Shown here: in pieces, positions 7,100 through 16,785 of the stretch
How the letters are laid out: each line of letters begins with the position of its first letter
Position numbering within the stretch: position 1 is the stretch's first letter
NCBI GenBank assembly: GCA_027487835.1
Contig: JAIYCU010000013.1
Location: 1-64,000, forward strand
Length of the DNA: 64,000 nt
Direction of reading: 5' to 3'
Origin: Bacteroidota bacterium
Lineage (GTDB): Bacteria > Bacteroidota > Bacteroidia > UKL13-3
Made by a program: the position numbers and the translations under genes
The notes under the pieces: model-generated
The model's input: only the letters and a program-made list of their open reading frames with translations
The model's database searches: none
Told to the model about the DNA's origin: nothing

Positions 7100-7403
7100 A
7101 TTTCCTAAACGGGAGTGCAAATATAGAATTGCTATACTTCTATGCAAACATTATCCTAAAAAAATTTAGATTTTGTTACTTATTAGCTGATTTACAAATG
7201 AAAATTTAAATGATACATACCATTTATTTGCAAATTAGTGGATAAAGGAACTTAGCTTTTGGCCTCTAACAATAGCGGCAGCCCCAAAGATGATCTTTAA
7301 ATTTTAAATGAATATTAAAACTTTGTTATTAGTAATTTATATTTGTTAGCTAACGTAATAGAATTAAATTACGTTTTAATATTATTTTAATAATCTTATT
7401 TAC
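7100..7403. other. Intergenic region between tRNA-Gly and the secreted giant gene
   Basis: It should contain the divergent promoters of the tRNA pair and of the 7404 gene. A TATATTTG box (TAnnTTTG) is at 7338-7345, but the only TTTG upstream is too close for the usual spacing, so I do not call a promoter. Confidence 0.4.
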
Positions 7404-10400
7404 ATGAAACATTTTCTACAATTTATTAAATTACCAAAACTGTTAATACTGCTATTTCCTATCCTTTTTGGTAAAGGTGTTTTCGGCCAAATTTCAGTTA
7501 CAACTACAAACTCGTTTTTAAATAACAATGGCTCTGGAACTGTAACATTTAATTTACAAAACACCAATAATTTTCCAATTATCATTCAAGAAATACATGG
7601 TGTAATTGGCACTACGGCAAGTGTACCTGTTGAAGTGTATTTTAACAATTCTCCGCTTTCCGGACCACCTTCTGCTTTTACAGTGGCAAATGGTTGGAAT
7701 TTGGTAGCAAATGGAACGGTAGCAGCAGTGACCAACACAACCACTACCGTAACGCAACCGTTTTTGACTGGGTTAAGTTTAATTGTCCCTCCTAATACAA
7801 CCATAGGCGTGGCAGTATTCGCAACTTCTCAACGTTATTTTACGCATCCTGGTGGCACCTCAATCGATTCAGCAGCTGGGGTAAGAATTATTTCTGGAAC
7901 CAATATTAGTTATGGAGGAAATACGCCCCCAACTGCCCCAACCATTAACCCAAGGGGCTGGATTGGAACCATAAAGTTTATCCCAGCTATTCCTTGCAGT
8001 GGAACTCCATTTCCAGGCAATGCCTTTAGTTCCTTAGCGGTTGTTTGCCCTAGTCAGAATTTTATTTTATCACTAAGCAATGATTCAATAAGACAAAACT
8101 TAAGGTACCAGTGGTTATCATCGAGCACAGGATTACCAAGTTCGTTTAGTCCAATGACCAATGATACATTAAGAAATATTACAAAAAATCAGTCGGCTAG
8201 CACTTGGTATAGATGCGTAGTTGCCTGCGGAAGCAGTGCAGATACCTCTACCGCAGTACAAGTAATTACGCCGGTTGGAAGTTTATCTGGCACTTATACA
8301 GTAAATCCTTTACTCCCCATTAGTACCACAAATTATCATTCCTTGCAAAATATCATAACCAGCATGAATTGTAATGGGATTTCAGGACCTGTTTTAATAG
8401 ACATTCCGGCAAGTGTTGGCACCTTAAATGAACAAATTTCATTTGGAAACATTAGTGGCACAAGCGCTATCAATACCATTACCATAAACGGACATGGAAA
8501 TAATATTATGGGCGCTGGCTCTCCCCTCGTTGCATTTTCAGGAACTAAACATGTAATTTGGGACAGCTTAAACATTGTTGGCGCCTCTACTTTTGCAGGT
8601 TTTGGCGTGCACATGGGAAATGTTGCAGAAAATATAATCATTAAAAATAGCAGAATTGATGTTGGGAATGTTGCAACAGGTACCACTAGCGCAGCGGTTG
8701 TAATTTCTGGAAACACAGCAACTGCAACCACCGCTGGAAATAATGCTAGAAATATTACACTTTATAACAATGAAATTATTGGCGGATATTATGGTGTAAT
8801 TATGATGGGAACGGTTAGTTATCTCAATAATTTTGGTCATAAAATCACAAACAATAAAATCCGAGATTTCTATTTGTATGGCATTTACTTAGCCAATACT
8901 GATACAACTTTAATTGAAGGCAATGATATTAGCAGGCTAAACAGAAGTGTATTTACCACTTTCTATGGAATTTATGGTACCACCACTCGAAATACAAAAA
9001 TCAGAAAAAATAAAATTCGTGATGCTGGAGTTGGCAGTTATACCGCCTACCCAATATACTTAACAACTTCGGCTAATGCTTTAAATTTTGAAACTGAGAT
9101 CATTAATAATTCAATTTATAATATTAACACCTCAGGAACGCTTTATGGTATTTATTTATTAGGCTCTATAAGTTACTATAAGATTTTACATAATACTGTT
9201 CATGATAACACAAATGGTTCTACTGGCGCAAGAAGAAATGTATTTTTGGGTGTTGCGCCTAACAATACTATTTTCAGGAATAATATTCTTAGTATGACGG
9301 GTTCAGGCTCTGGTGCCAAGTATAATATTTATGTAACAACTACCAGCCTTAGTTTTGCTTCCAATAATAATAATTTTTATATGGCAGCCACTGCGGGCAC
9401 CAATAACATGGGCTTTTGGGGTGCTAACAATGCAAGTCTAACGGCATGGACCATTGCAAATACACACGATGCCAGTTCCAAAAATTTAGATCCTGTTTAC
9501 TATAGAGAAGACCTAGGAAATTTAACGCCATTATCTGGATCCATCGATAGCTTAGGTTCACCTTTGGGTGTGTTAAACGACTTACTTGGCAACAGCAGAA
9601 ACACCACACATCCAGATGCGGGAGCTTATGAATTTGTGGGTGTAAGTAGTGATTTAGAACTCACAGATGCTAAGTTAATTTATGCTGCAGGCTGCGCTAA
9701 TACAAATGACACCCTAAAAGTTAAAATTAAAAATTCAATCGGTTCGAACCTAAACCTTGCTACCAATCCAATATTGGTAAAATATGTAATTACAGGCCCG
9801 ATAAGTGTAACGGATTCTGTTTTGTTGAATGCAGGAACTTTATTAATAAGTGAAGAAAAAGAATTCATTTTATCGAGCAGCATCAACAGAAGCACCTTGG
9901 GCAATTATCAAGCCTTGGTTTACCTGCCATTTAGTGCAGTAAACAACCTTACCCTTAACGACACCATGAGATTTTCCACTGCGCCTTCTCTTAGCGGTAA
10001 TTTAAGTATTACAGTGGGGTCTGCAAATTACCCAACCTTGCAAGCTGTGTTTGATACTTTGTCTTATAGAGGCTTGTGCGGCCCTTTAACTATTAACTTA
10101 AATACAAGTGCAGCTGCATTCAATGGAAATTTGGTGGTTCAAGCAATTCCAGGAGTTAGTCCAATTAACAAATTAACAATTAAGGGCAGAGGCAATACTT
10201 TATCTAGTGCTGTTTCGCCAATGGTTAGGTTAAATGGTGTAAAGCATATTGTTTGGGATAGTTTGAACCTATTGGCACCAAGTGGATTTACAGGAATCGG
10301 TATGAGTTTAGGAATGCAATGTGACGACATTACCATTCAGAATAGCACCATTAATGTAGGCATAACCGCAACAGCAACTTCAAGCGCCGCCATTGTTGCT

Positions 10401-13070
10401 TCTTCTGCACCATCTACTGCTACAACCGCAGGAAATAACGCAAGAAATATTAAAATTTTAAACAACAGAATTATTGGAGGATATTATGGCATTTCACTTT
10501 TTGGTGAAGCTACCTATGCCAACAATTTTGGCCATGTAATCAAAGGGAATTTAATTGACAATTTTTACCTGTATGGCATTTACGCAAACAATGGTGAAAA
10601 CATGGTTATTGATAGCAATGAATTAAGTCGCTCAACGCGCGCAACCATTTCTACTTTCTATGGCTATTATGGTGTTAATACTAGGAACATTAAAATTACA
10701 AGAAACAGAATTCATGATGCTGGTGTTGGCGCTTATTCTGCCTATCCAATTTGGTTTTCAACTTCGGTTAATAACACAGGATTAGGTTCAGAAATTATTA
10801 ACAATGCTATTTATAATATCAATACCACTGGTGCAATATATGGCCTATATTTCTCTGGCACTACAGATGGATTTAAAATCTACCACAATACAGTTGATGT
10901 AGACGGTGGCGGAACAGGTGCTAAACGTGCGGCATTCTTTTCGGTATTGCCTTCCAATACCGATTTTAAAAACAATATCTTAAGTGTTTCTGGTGCGGGC
11001 TCAGGCGCAAAGCATTGTATATATTTAGCTAGCGCTACGGCTAGTTTCACTTCCAACAATAATGTATTTTTTATGGGCGCTAGTGGAGGGACAAATAATA
11101 TAGGATTTTTAACCACTGATCAAAGTACCTTAAGTAATTGGCAATTGGCATCAGGAAGGGATTCTTTGTCTTCCTCAAGTAATCCTGTTTATGGTAACTT
11201 AAGCATCGGTAATGTATCTCCTTTATCTATTAATATCGATAATATTGGAACCTATGTTGGCGTAGATGTTGATTTGGTTGGAAATACCCGTCCTACCCTT
11301 ACTCCAGACGTGGGCTGTACAGAATTTACAGGTGTAAATGGCGACCTTGGCCTTACCAATGCCAGCTTAAAAAGGTCGTCTGTTTGCTACAGCACCAATG
11401 ATACGTTAAGTTTAACCTTAGCCAACGTTATTGGGGGAACTATTGACTTTAATGTTAACCCAACCACTTTGGTGTATCAAATTACCGGACCCATTCCAGT
11501 GATAGATAGTATTGTGCTAACTTCTGGCACCTTAGCAGCCAATAGCAGTTTAACAATTACCAATACAAACGCCAATTTATCTACACCAGGCATGTATAGT
11601 ATTCGTGCGTATGTGAGACCAAATCCTATCAACTTTTCTTTGGGTAATGATACCTTAAGCATTCCATTTAATATTGAAGTTAAACCAATCATTGCAGCAA
11701 GTCCAAAAACTGCCATTGCCAATTCGCCAACAGATACCTTTATGCTAAGTGCAGTCTCTCCATTATTCTCTGGTGGAGGTGGTAAATTTACAGAAGTATG
11801 TCATTGGAGATTGGCAACAGGTGCAGCCCCAACAGGTGGTTGGCCTGCCTATATGATTGCAGATGATTACCTTGAAATTACAGGTGTTCCCAATTCTGAC
11901 CTTGCTGGTTTTACCTTAGAAGAATGGACTGGCACTACTATGCAGCATTCTGTAACTTTCCCTTCTGGTACATTGTTTAGTCCGGTTGGCACTATGATTA
12001 TTGCAACTGGTCAACTTGGAGCAAGCGCGCCTTCACCAGCTAATTTCTATTATCATTCTGGCAATACCGTAACACATAGTTCAACAGGTGACATCAGAGG
12101 TTATGTACTTAAAAATAATTCAGGACTTGTGGTAGATGTTACTACTTATGGTGCTTATACTTTCCCAGCAATTTCAGGTGTTACCACTGCTGATTGGAGC
12201 GGAAGCACACCCGCAGTTTCAAGTGCTGGAAATAAGCTTACTGGTCCGGATAACAATACAGGTTCTAATTGGGTTACCGCAGCAGGTACCTTTTTACAAG
12301 ACCCCAACATCCTAAACCCTAGTGTTCCATTGCCAGGCCCGAGTAGCATGACAGGATTTAATTGGTACCATTTAGGCTTACCAATTGATACCAATGCCCG
12401 CATTAAAGTTGGACCTTATACCAGCGCAGGCATTTACCGATATGTAGCAGTTTACAGCACTGTTTGTGGCATTTTTACGGATACCATAACCATTACTGCC
12501 ACCGCAAATGTACCGGTATTATTGAGCAAATTTGAAGCTTATAAAAACCAACAGGATGTTAACCTAACTTGGGAAACTGCTTTAGAAATTAACAATAACT
12601 ATTTTGAACTAGAGCGTTCTACTGACAACGTTAATTTTGAAACCATCGCAAAAGTTAAAGGCAATGGAAATAGCAGCAAGTTAAAATCTTATGGATATAC
12701 AGATATCAATGCGCTCTTAACTTTTGAACAGTTAGACCAACTATACTATCGCTTGAAGCAAGTTGATTTTGATGGCAGCAGCACATACAGTCATACCAAA
12801 GTAGTTAGCTTAGGAAGCCTATCTGCCGCAAACGTTTTGGTTCAACCCAACCCAACTAATGGAAACTTTACGGTAAGGGTTTTGGAAGCTAATCCAGCTC
12901 AAAGCATCACCTTAAGTATTGTAGACATGTTTGGTAATACCGTGTTTAGCAAACAAGGTATTTTAGAAGCAGGTCAAATTAATGTCAATGCAGAATTAGC
13001 AACAGGGGTGTATACCTTACTTGTAAATACAGGAGAAAATCAAACGGCAATAAGAATACTGATTCAGTAA
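7404..13070 (+). CDS. Giant T9SS-secreted beta-helix protein with lamin-tail-like domain
   Basis: An 1888-residue protein. A signal peptide (about residues 1-28, ending FGKGVFGQ) is followed by an N-terminal beta domain. Two long internal copies of one module then appear (about 300-770 and 850-1310): a right-handed parallel beta-helix rich in NN-x-I-x-N-N and GGYYGI-type turns (PbH1/NosD-like), followed by a CARDB-like beta-sandwich (DLELTDAKLIYAAGCANTND and DLGLTNASLKRSSVCYSTND). A lamin-tail-domain-like region (about 1460-1640, DDYLEITGVPNSDLAGFTLE) comes next. The last ~75 residues are a type A T9SS sorting domain (VQPNPTNGNFTV...LATGVYTLLVNTGENQ). It should be exported by Sec, crossed through the outer membrane by T9SS and attached or released. 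It may be an adhesin or polysaccharide-acting enzyme; no catalytic site is evident. It is monocistronic, with a strong terminator following. Confidence 0.85.
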   Translation: MKHFLQFIKLPKLLILLFPILFGKGVFGQISVTTTNSFLNNNGSGTVTFNLQNTNNFPIIIQEIHGVIGTTASVPVEVYFNNSPLSGPPSAFTVANGWNLVANGTVAAVTNTTTTVTQPFLTGLSLIVPPNTTIGVAVFATSQRYFTHPGGTSIDSAAGVRIISGTNISYGGNTPPTAPTINPRGWIGTIKFIPAIPCSGTPFPGNAFSSLAVVCPSQNFILSLSNDSIRQNLRYQWLSSSTGLPSSFSPMTNDTLRNITKNQSASTWYRCVVACGSSADTSTAVQVITPVGSLSGTYTVNPLLPISTTNYHSLQNIITSMNCNGISGPVLIDIPASVGTLNEQISFGNISGTSAINTITINGHGNNIMGAGSPLVAFSGTKHVIWDSLNIVGASTFAGFGVHMGNVAENIIIKNSRIDVGNVATGTTSAAVVISGNTATATTAGNNARNITLYNNEIIGGYYGVIMMGTVSYLNNFGHKITNNKIRDFYLYGIYLANTDTTLIEGNDISRLNRSVFTTFYGIYGTTTRNTKIRKNKIRDAGVGSYTAYPIYLTTSANALNFETEIINNSIYNINTSGTLYGIYLLGSISYYKILHNTVHDNTNGSTGARRNVFLGVAPNNTIFRNNILSMTGSGSGAKYNIYVTTTSLSFASNNNNFYMAATAGTNNMGFWGANNASLTAWTIANTHDASSKNLDPVYYREDLGNLTPLSGSIDSLGSPLGVLNDLLGNSRNTTHPDAGAYEFVGVSSDLELTDAKLIYAAGCANTNDTLKVKIKNSIGSNLNLATNPILVKYVITGPISVTDSVLLNAGTLLISEEKEFILSSSINRSTLGNYQALVYLPFSAVNNLTLNDTMRFSTAPSLSGNLSITVGSANYPTLQAVFDTLSYRGLCGPLTINLNTSAAAFNGNLVVQAIPGVSPINKLTIKGRGNTLSSAVSPMVRLNGVKHIVWDSLNLLAPSGFTGIGMSLGMQCDDITIQNSTINVGITATATSSAAIVASSAPSTATTAGNNARNIKILNNRIIGGYYGISLFGEATYANNFGHVIKGNLIDNFYLYGIYANNGENMVIDSNELSRSTRATISTFYGYYGVNTRNIKITRNRIHDAGVGAYSAYPIWFSTSVNNTGLGSEIINNAIYNINTTGAIYGLYFSGTTDGFKIYHNTVDVDGGGTGAKRAAFFSVLPSNTDFKNNILSVSGAGSGAKHCIYLASATASFTSNNNVFFMGASGGTNNIGFLTTDQSTLSNWQLASGRDSLSSSSNPVYGNLSIGNVSPLSINIDNIGTYVGVDVDLVGNTRPTLTPDVGCTEFTGVNGDLGLTNASLKRSSVCYSTNDTLSLTLANVIGGTIDFNVNPTTLVYQITGPIPVIDSIVLTSGTLAANSSLTITNTNANLSTPGMYSIRAYVRPNPINFSLGNDTLSIPFNIEVKPIIAASPKTAIANSPTDTFMLSAVSPLFSGGGGKFTEVCHWRLATGAAPTGGWPAYMIADDYLEITGVPNSDLAGFTLEEWTGTTMQHSVTFPSGTLFSPVGTMIIATGQLGASAPSPANFYYHSGNTVTHSSTGDIRGYVLKNNSGLVVDVTTYGAYTFPAISGVTTADWSGSTPAVSSAGNKLTGPDNNTGSNWVTAAGTFLQDPNILNPSVPLPGPSSMTGFNWYHLGLPIDTNARIKVGPYTSAGIYRYVAVYSTVCGIFTDTITITATANVPVLLSKFEAYKNQQDVNLTWETALEINNNYFELERSTDNVNFETIAKVKGNGNSSKLKSYGYTDINALLTFEQLDQLYYRLKQVDFDGSSTYSHTKVVSLGSLSAANVLVQPNPTNGNFTVRVLEANPAQSITLSIVDMFGNTVFSKQGILEAGQINVNAELATGVYTLLVNTGENQTAIRILIQ

Positions 13071-13081
13071 GCTATTATTAA

Positions 13082-13120
13082 AGCATAAAAAAAGAGGATT
13101 GTATCCTCTTTTTTTATGCT
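13082..13120. terminator. Bidirectional terminator between convergent genes
   Basis: A perfect 18-bp stem, AGCATAAAAAAAGAGGAT (13082-13099) with ATCCTCTTTTTTTATGCT (13103-13120), around loop TGT. A/T runs within the stem make it usable in both directions, serving the 7404-13070 gene and mutS. Confidence 0.9.
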
Positions 13121-13136
13121 GTTTTTTTTATGAATA

Positions 13137-15743
13137 CTATTCTATCAACTTCTTTATTTCATTCAATTTCAGAAGAGCCTCTATGGGCGAAATCGCATTT
13201 AAATCGATGGTTTGCAGCAATTGTTTGATTTCTTGCATTTGCGGGTCATCAATCTGAAACATGCTTAACTGAATAGGATTTACCTTTATTTTAGCATCCT
13301 TGGTTTGCATGTTTTGCCTTCCCTTTTCTAATTCTTTAAGCAATACGTCTGCGCGAGTAAGGACCGTTTTAGGAATGCCCGCCATTTGCGCTACATGAAT
13401 ACCAAAGCTATGCTCGCTGCCTCCTTCTACCAACTTCCTTAAAAAGATTACTTTATTATTTTGCTCTTTAATGTTTACATGAAAATTCCTAATGCCATTG
13501 CCCGCTTGAGACAATTCATTGAGTTCATGGTAATGCGTGGCAAATAAAGTACGCGGGCGATAAGGGTGTTGGTTTAGGTATTCTGTAATTGACCAAGCCA
13601 AGGATATCCCATCATAAGTGCTGGTGCCGCGTCCGATTTCATCTAATAATATTAAGCTTCGGGCTGAAAGATTATTAAGAATGCTGGCCGTTTCTGTCAT
13701 CTCTACCATAAAGGTACTCTCGCCAGAGGAAAGGTTATCACTTGCCCCTACCCGCGTAAAGATTTTATCTACCACCCCAATGTGCGCTTCGGAAGCTGGC
13801 ACAAAACAACCCATTTGTGCCATTAAAACACATAAAGCGGTTTGTCTAAGTACTGCCGACTTACCACTCATGTTTGGGCCTGTGAGAATGATTATTTGTT
13901 GGGTAGATTTATCCAAATAAATATCATTGGCAATATAGGGTTCGCCATGTGGCAATTGCTTTTCTATAACAGGGTGACGTGCCGCTATAATTTGGATAGA
14001 CTCAGTATCGTTTACATGTGGCTGACAATAATTATTGAGAGCAGCTAATTGTGCAAAAGCAAATAGGCAATCTGCTTTGGCTATAAGCTGGGCATTGGTT
14101 TGCACAATGCTCACCTGCTCTGCCAAAGACGTTACAAGGGCTGCATACAGCCTTTCTTCTATGGCATTTATTTTTTCTTCGGCGCCCAGAATTTGCTCTT
14201 CGTATTGCTTAAGTTCTTCGGTAATATAACGTTCTGCATTGGTAAGCGTTTGTTTGCGCATCCAATCTAAAGGCACTTTATCTTTATGGGTATTGGTAAC
14301 TTCTAGGTAATAGCCAAACACATTATTAAAGGCAATTTTAAGGCTCGGAATACCAGTTCGTTCTTGCTCCTTTTTCTGCAATTGCAAAAGATAATCTTTG
14401 CCTCCAAAGGCAATTTTCCTAAGGGAATCTAATTGTTCATCTATTCCTTCTTTAATTACATTGCCTTTATTAGAAAGCACAGGAGGCTCTGGCATTAATT
14501 GCCTGTCAATGGTTTCTATGAGCCATTCGCAGCTATTTAATTGCCCTGCCAGGGTTTGCATTAAAGGGTGTTCAAACTTTAACAGCAGGTTTTTGAGTGG
14601 GGCAATATTTTTAACTGAGCGATTAAGCTGTTGTAATTCTCTTGGACCAATGCGGCGCATGGCCAATTTAGAGATGAGGCGTTCCAAATCGCCTACCTGA
14701 CTCAACACCTCTAATACTTCTTTTCTAAGCGCTTCTTTTTGCTTGGCCAAGGCAACCATGCTCAAGCGTTCATTGATAAGCACAATGTCTTTTAAAGGCA
14801 TTACCAACCACTTTTTAAGTAAACGGGCACCCATAGGGGTTATGGTTTGATCCAACACCTGAATCAAGGGAACGCCGCCTTCGGCGGCAGAAGACAATAA
14901 TTCTAAATTCCGAATGGTAAACCTATCAAGCCAAACATATTTTTCTTCGTCTATCCGAGAGACTTGTTGAATATGCCCCACTTGCTCGTGGTGTGTTTCG
15001 CTTAAGTAGTGCAAACAAACTCCCGCGCAAATAATGGCAAGCGGCAACTCTTGGATGCCAAATCCTTTTAAATTTTTGGTGTTAAAATGATGAAGGAGTT
15101 TATCGTAGGCAAAGTTTTGTTGAAATATCCATTCCTCTTGGGTAAAGGTATAAAATCTATCTCCAAAGGTTTGCTTAAAGGTGCTCAGTTGTTTTTTGCA
15201 TACAAGTACTTCTGAGGGCCTAAAACCTTGCAATAATTTATCTATATAGGCGGTAGGACCTTGGGTAGTTAAAAATTCACCCGTTGAAATATCTAGTAGA
15301 GCTAGGCCCGCTTGGTTTTCATTTTCCATGAACCAAGCTGCTAGGTAATTATTGCTTTTATGGTCTAGGATTTTGTCGTTATAGCTAACACCTGGAGTAA
15401 TAAGCTCTGTAACACCCCGCTTTACTATTTTTTTAGTGAGTTTTGGGTCTTCGAGTTGATCACAAATGGCAACCCGTTGGCCAGCCCTTACCAGTTTTGG
15501 TAAATAATTATCTAGGGAATGATGCGGAAAGCCTGCTAATTCTATGTGCGAAGCTGAGCCATTGGCTCTCTTGGTAAGTACAATGCCAAGAATCTGTGCT
15601 GTTTTGATGGCGTCTTCCCCAAATGTTTCGTAGAAATCTCCAACCCTAAATAACAAAATGGCCCCTGGATATTTTCCTTTGATATCCAGGTATTGTTTCA
15701 TTAAGGGGGTTTCGCTTATCTCAGCCTTTTTTGACATAGACAC
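13137..15743 (-). CDS. mutS: DNA mismatch repair ATPase MutS
   Basis: An 868-residue protein of the usual MutS length. It recognises base mismatches and small loops and, with MutL, starts mismatch repair. Domain I has the mismatch-reading Phe-x-Glu (GDFYETFGEDA, near residue 40). The connector, lever and clamp domains span about 130-560. The ATPase has Walker A GPNMSGKSAV from about residue 622, Walker B region LILLDEIGRGTSTYDG and the conserved LFATHYHEL. The C-terminal helices end in NEIKKLIE. MSMSKKAEISETPLMKQY gives a sensible start; the ATG two codons in is an alternative. It converges with the secreted giant gene across a terminator and is followed on the same strand side by trhO 58 bp upstream, though co-transcription is not evident. 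Confidence 0.97.
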   Translation of the reverse strand: MSMSKKAEISETPLMKQYLDIKGKYPGAILLFRVGDFYETFGEDAIKTAQILGIVLTKRANGSASHIELAGFPHHSLDNYLPKLVRAGQRVAICDQLEDPKLTKKIVKRGVTELITPGVSYNDKILDHKSNNYLAAWFMENENQAGLALLDISTGEFLTTQGPTAYIDKLLQGFRPSEVLVCKKQLSTFKQTFGDRFYTFTQEEWIFQQNFAYDKLLHHFNTKNLKGFGIQELPLAIICAGVCLHYLSETHHEQVGHIQQVSRIDEEKYVWLDRFTIRNLELLSSAAEGGVPLIQVLDQTITPMGARLLKKWLVMPLKDIVLINERLSMVALAKQKEALRKEVLEVLSQVGDLERLISKLAMRRIGPRELQQLNRSVKNIAPLKNLLLKFEHPLMQTLAGQLNSCEWLIETIDRQLMPEPPVLSNKGNVIKEGIDEQLDSLRKIAFGGKDYLLQLQKKEQERTGIPSLKIAFNNVFGYYLEVTNTHKDKVPLDWMRKQTLTNAERYITEELKQYEEQILGAEEKINAIEERLYAALVTSLAEQVSIVQTNAQLIAKADCLFAFAQLAALNNYCQPHVNDTESIQIIAARHPVIEKQLPHGEPYIANDIYLDKSTQQIIILTGPNMSGKSAVLRQTALCVLMAQMGCFVPASEAHIGVVDKIFTRVGASDNLSSGESTFMVEMTETASILNNLSARSLILLDEIGRGTSTYDGISLAWSITEYLNQHPYRPRTLFATHYHELNELSQAGNGIRNFHVNIKEQNNKVIFLRKLVEGGSEHSFGIHVAQMAGIPKTVLTRADVLLKELEKGRQNMQTKDAKIKVNPIQLSMFQIDDPQMQEIKQLLQTIDLNAISPIEALLKLNEIKKLIE

Positions 15744-15801
15744 GCAAGATACATCTTTCCTTATGTAGCCCTCCTACTGTGCATATTTTGGGGAAAAGCC
15801 T

Positions 15802-16734
15802 CTATTTACAAGCTTCTTCTACAGGTGGCCTAGAATAAAATCCAGTGCCATTGTAAACACGCTTACCAGGTGCCTGCGTGCAGGGTTCTGAGCAGCATCC
15901 TTCCATTTCTACTGCGCAGGTTTCGCACATTACAAATTGCTCATTGCAATCTACATTGGCACAATTTAAACTACGGGCTGTGGGCTCCTTGCACTTTTTA
16001 CACTTGCTAATAACTGTGGGGTTTACTTCATTAATTGGTACAGTAACCCTACCATCAAATACATATAAAACCCCATCAAAGTCTTTACCCCCTGTTTCTT
16101 TGGCATAGCCAATAATGCCATCATGCAACTGATACACATCTTTGAAGCCGCTTTCTATTAAAAAAGCAGATGCCTTTTCGCATTTTATGCCGCCTGTGCA
16201 ATAGGTGATTACTTTCTTATCTTTATAGGCTTCTAATTCTTTAAGTTTGGTAGGAAACTCTCTAAAAGTTTCAATATCAAAACTCAGGGCATTTTTAAAC
16301 TTTCCTAAGCGCGTTTCATAATTGGAACGTACATCTACCACCACCACATCGTCGCGGTACATCATTTGTTGAAACGCTTCGCCATGCAAATGTTTTCCAG
16401 TTCTTCTAATTGGATTCACATTTTGCAGGCCAGAATGCACAATTTCTTTTTTTAAACGCACATGTAAGCGATTAAAAGAATTGGTTTCAGCTGGATCTAT
16501 TTTAAAACTTACCCCTTCAAAACGTGGGTCGCTTTGAAGATCATCCATATACACCGAGCATTGCTGTGGGGTACCGCAAATGGTTCCATTAATGCCTTCT
16601 ACCGCAATGTAAATTCTGCCGGTAAGGCCCAATTGGCGGCAATACTTTAAATGGTGTTGTACAAAATCTTCCGCATCAAAGATGGGAGTATAAAAGTAAT
16701 AGGCTAATACCCAAAAGTTAGAATTACGTTCCAT
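15802..16734 (-). CDS. trhO: Oxygen-dependent tRNA uridine(34) hydroxylase, rhodanese family
   Basis: A 310-residue protein started at the ATG at 16734 (MERNSNFWVLAYYFY); the upstream alternative adds only MCAV. TrhO/YceA proteins hydroxylate U34 of tRNAs to 5-hydroxyuridine, the first step to mo5U/cmo5U. It has the N-terminal acylphosphatase-like UPF0176 domain (GRIYIAVEGINGTICG), a rhodanese domain (VVVDVRSNYETRLGKF) with the active-site Cys in CTGGIKCEK (about residue 179), and LHDGIIGYAKE. The C-terminal Cys-rich segment (KCKKC, CANVDCNEQF, CETC, CCSEPC) is a feature of longer TrhO forms and probably binds zinc. Together with mnmE at 47.8 kb it is one of two U34-modifying genes in the window. 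Confidence 0.92.
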   Translation of the reverse strand: MERNSNFWVLAYYFYTPIFDAEDFVQHHLKYCRQLGLTGRIYIAVEGINGTICGTPQQCSVYMDDLQSDPRFEGVSFKIDPAETNSFNRLHVRLKKEIVHSGLQNVNPIRRTGKHLHGEAFQQMMYRDDVVVVDVRSNYETRLGKFKNALSFDIETFREFPTKLKELEAYKDKKVITYCTGGIKCEKASAFLIESGFKDVYQLHDGIIGYAKETGGKDFDGVLYVFDGRVTVPINEVNPTVISKCKKCKEPTARSLNCANVDCNEQFVMCETCAVEMEGCCSEPCTQAPGKRVYNGTGFYSRPPVEEACK

Positions 16735-16785
16735 AACAGCGCACAAAGATAAACATTAATGCATGGTCTAAAATGATATTTATCA

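Noticed and set aside
7322..7345. Promoter of the 7404 gene (TTTG with TATATTTG)
   Set aside because: The spacing is only 12 bp, well short of the usual 19-23 bp.
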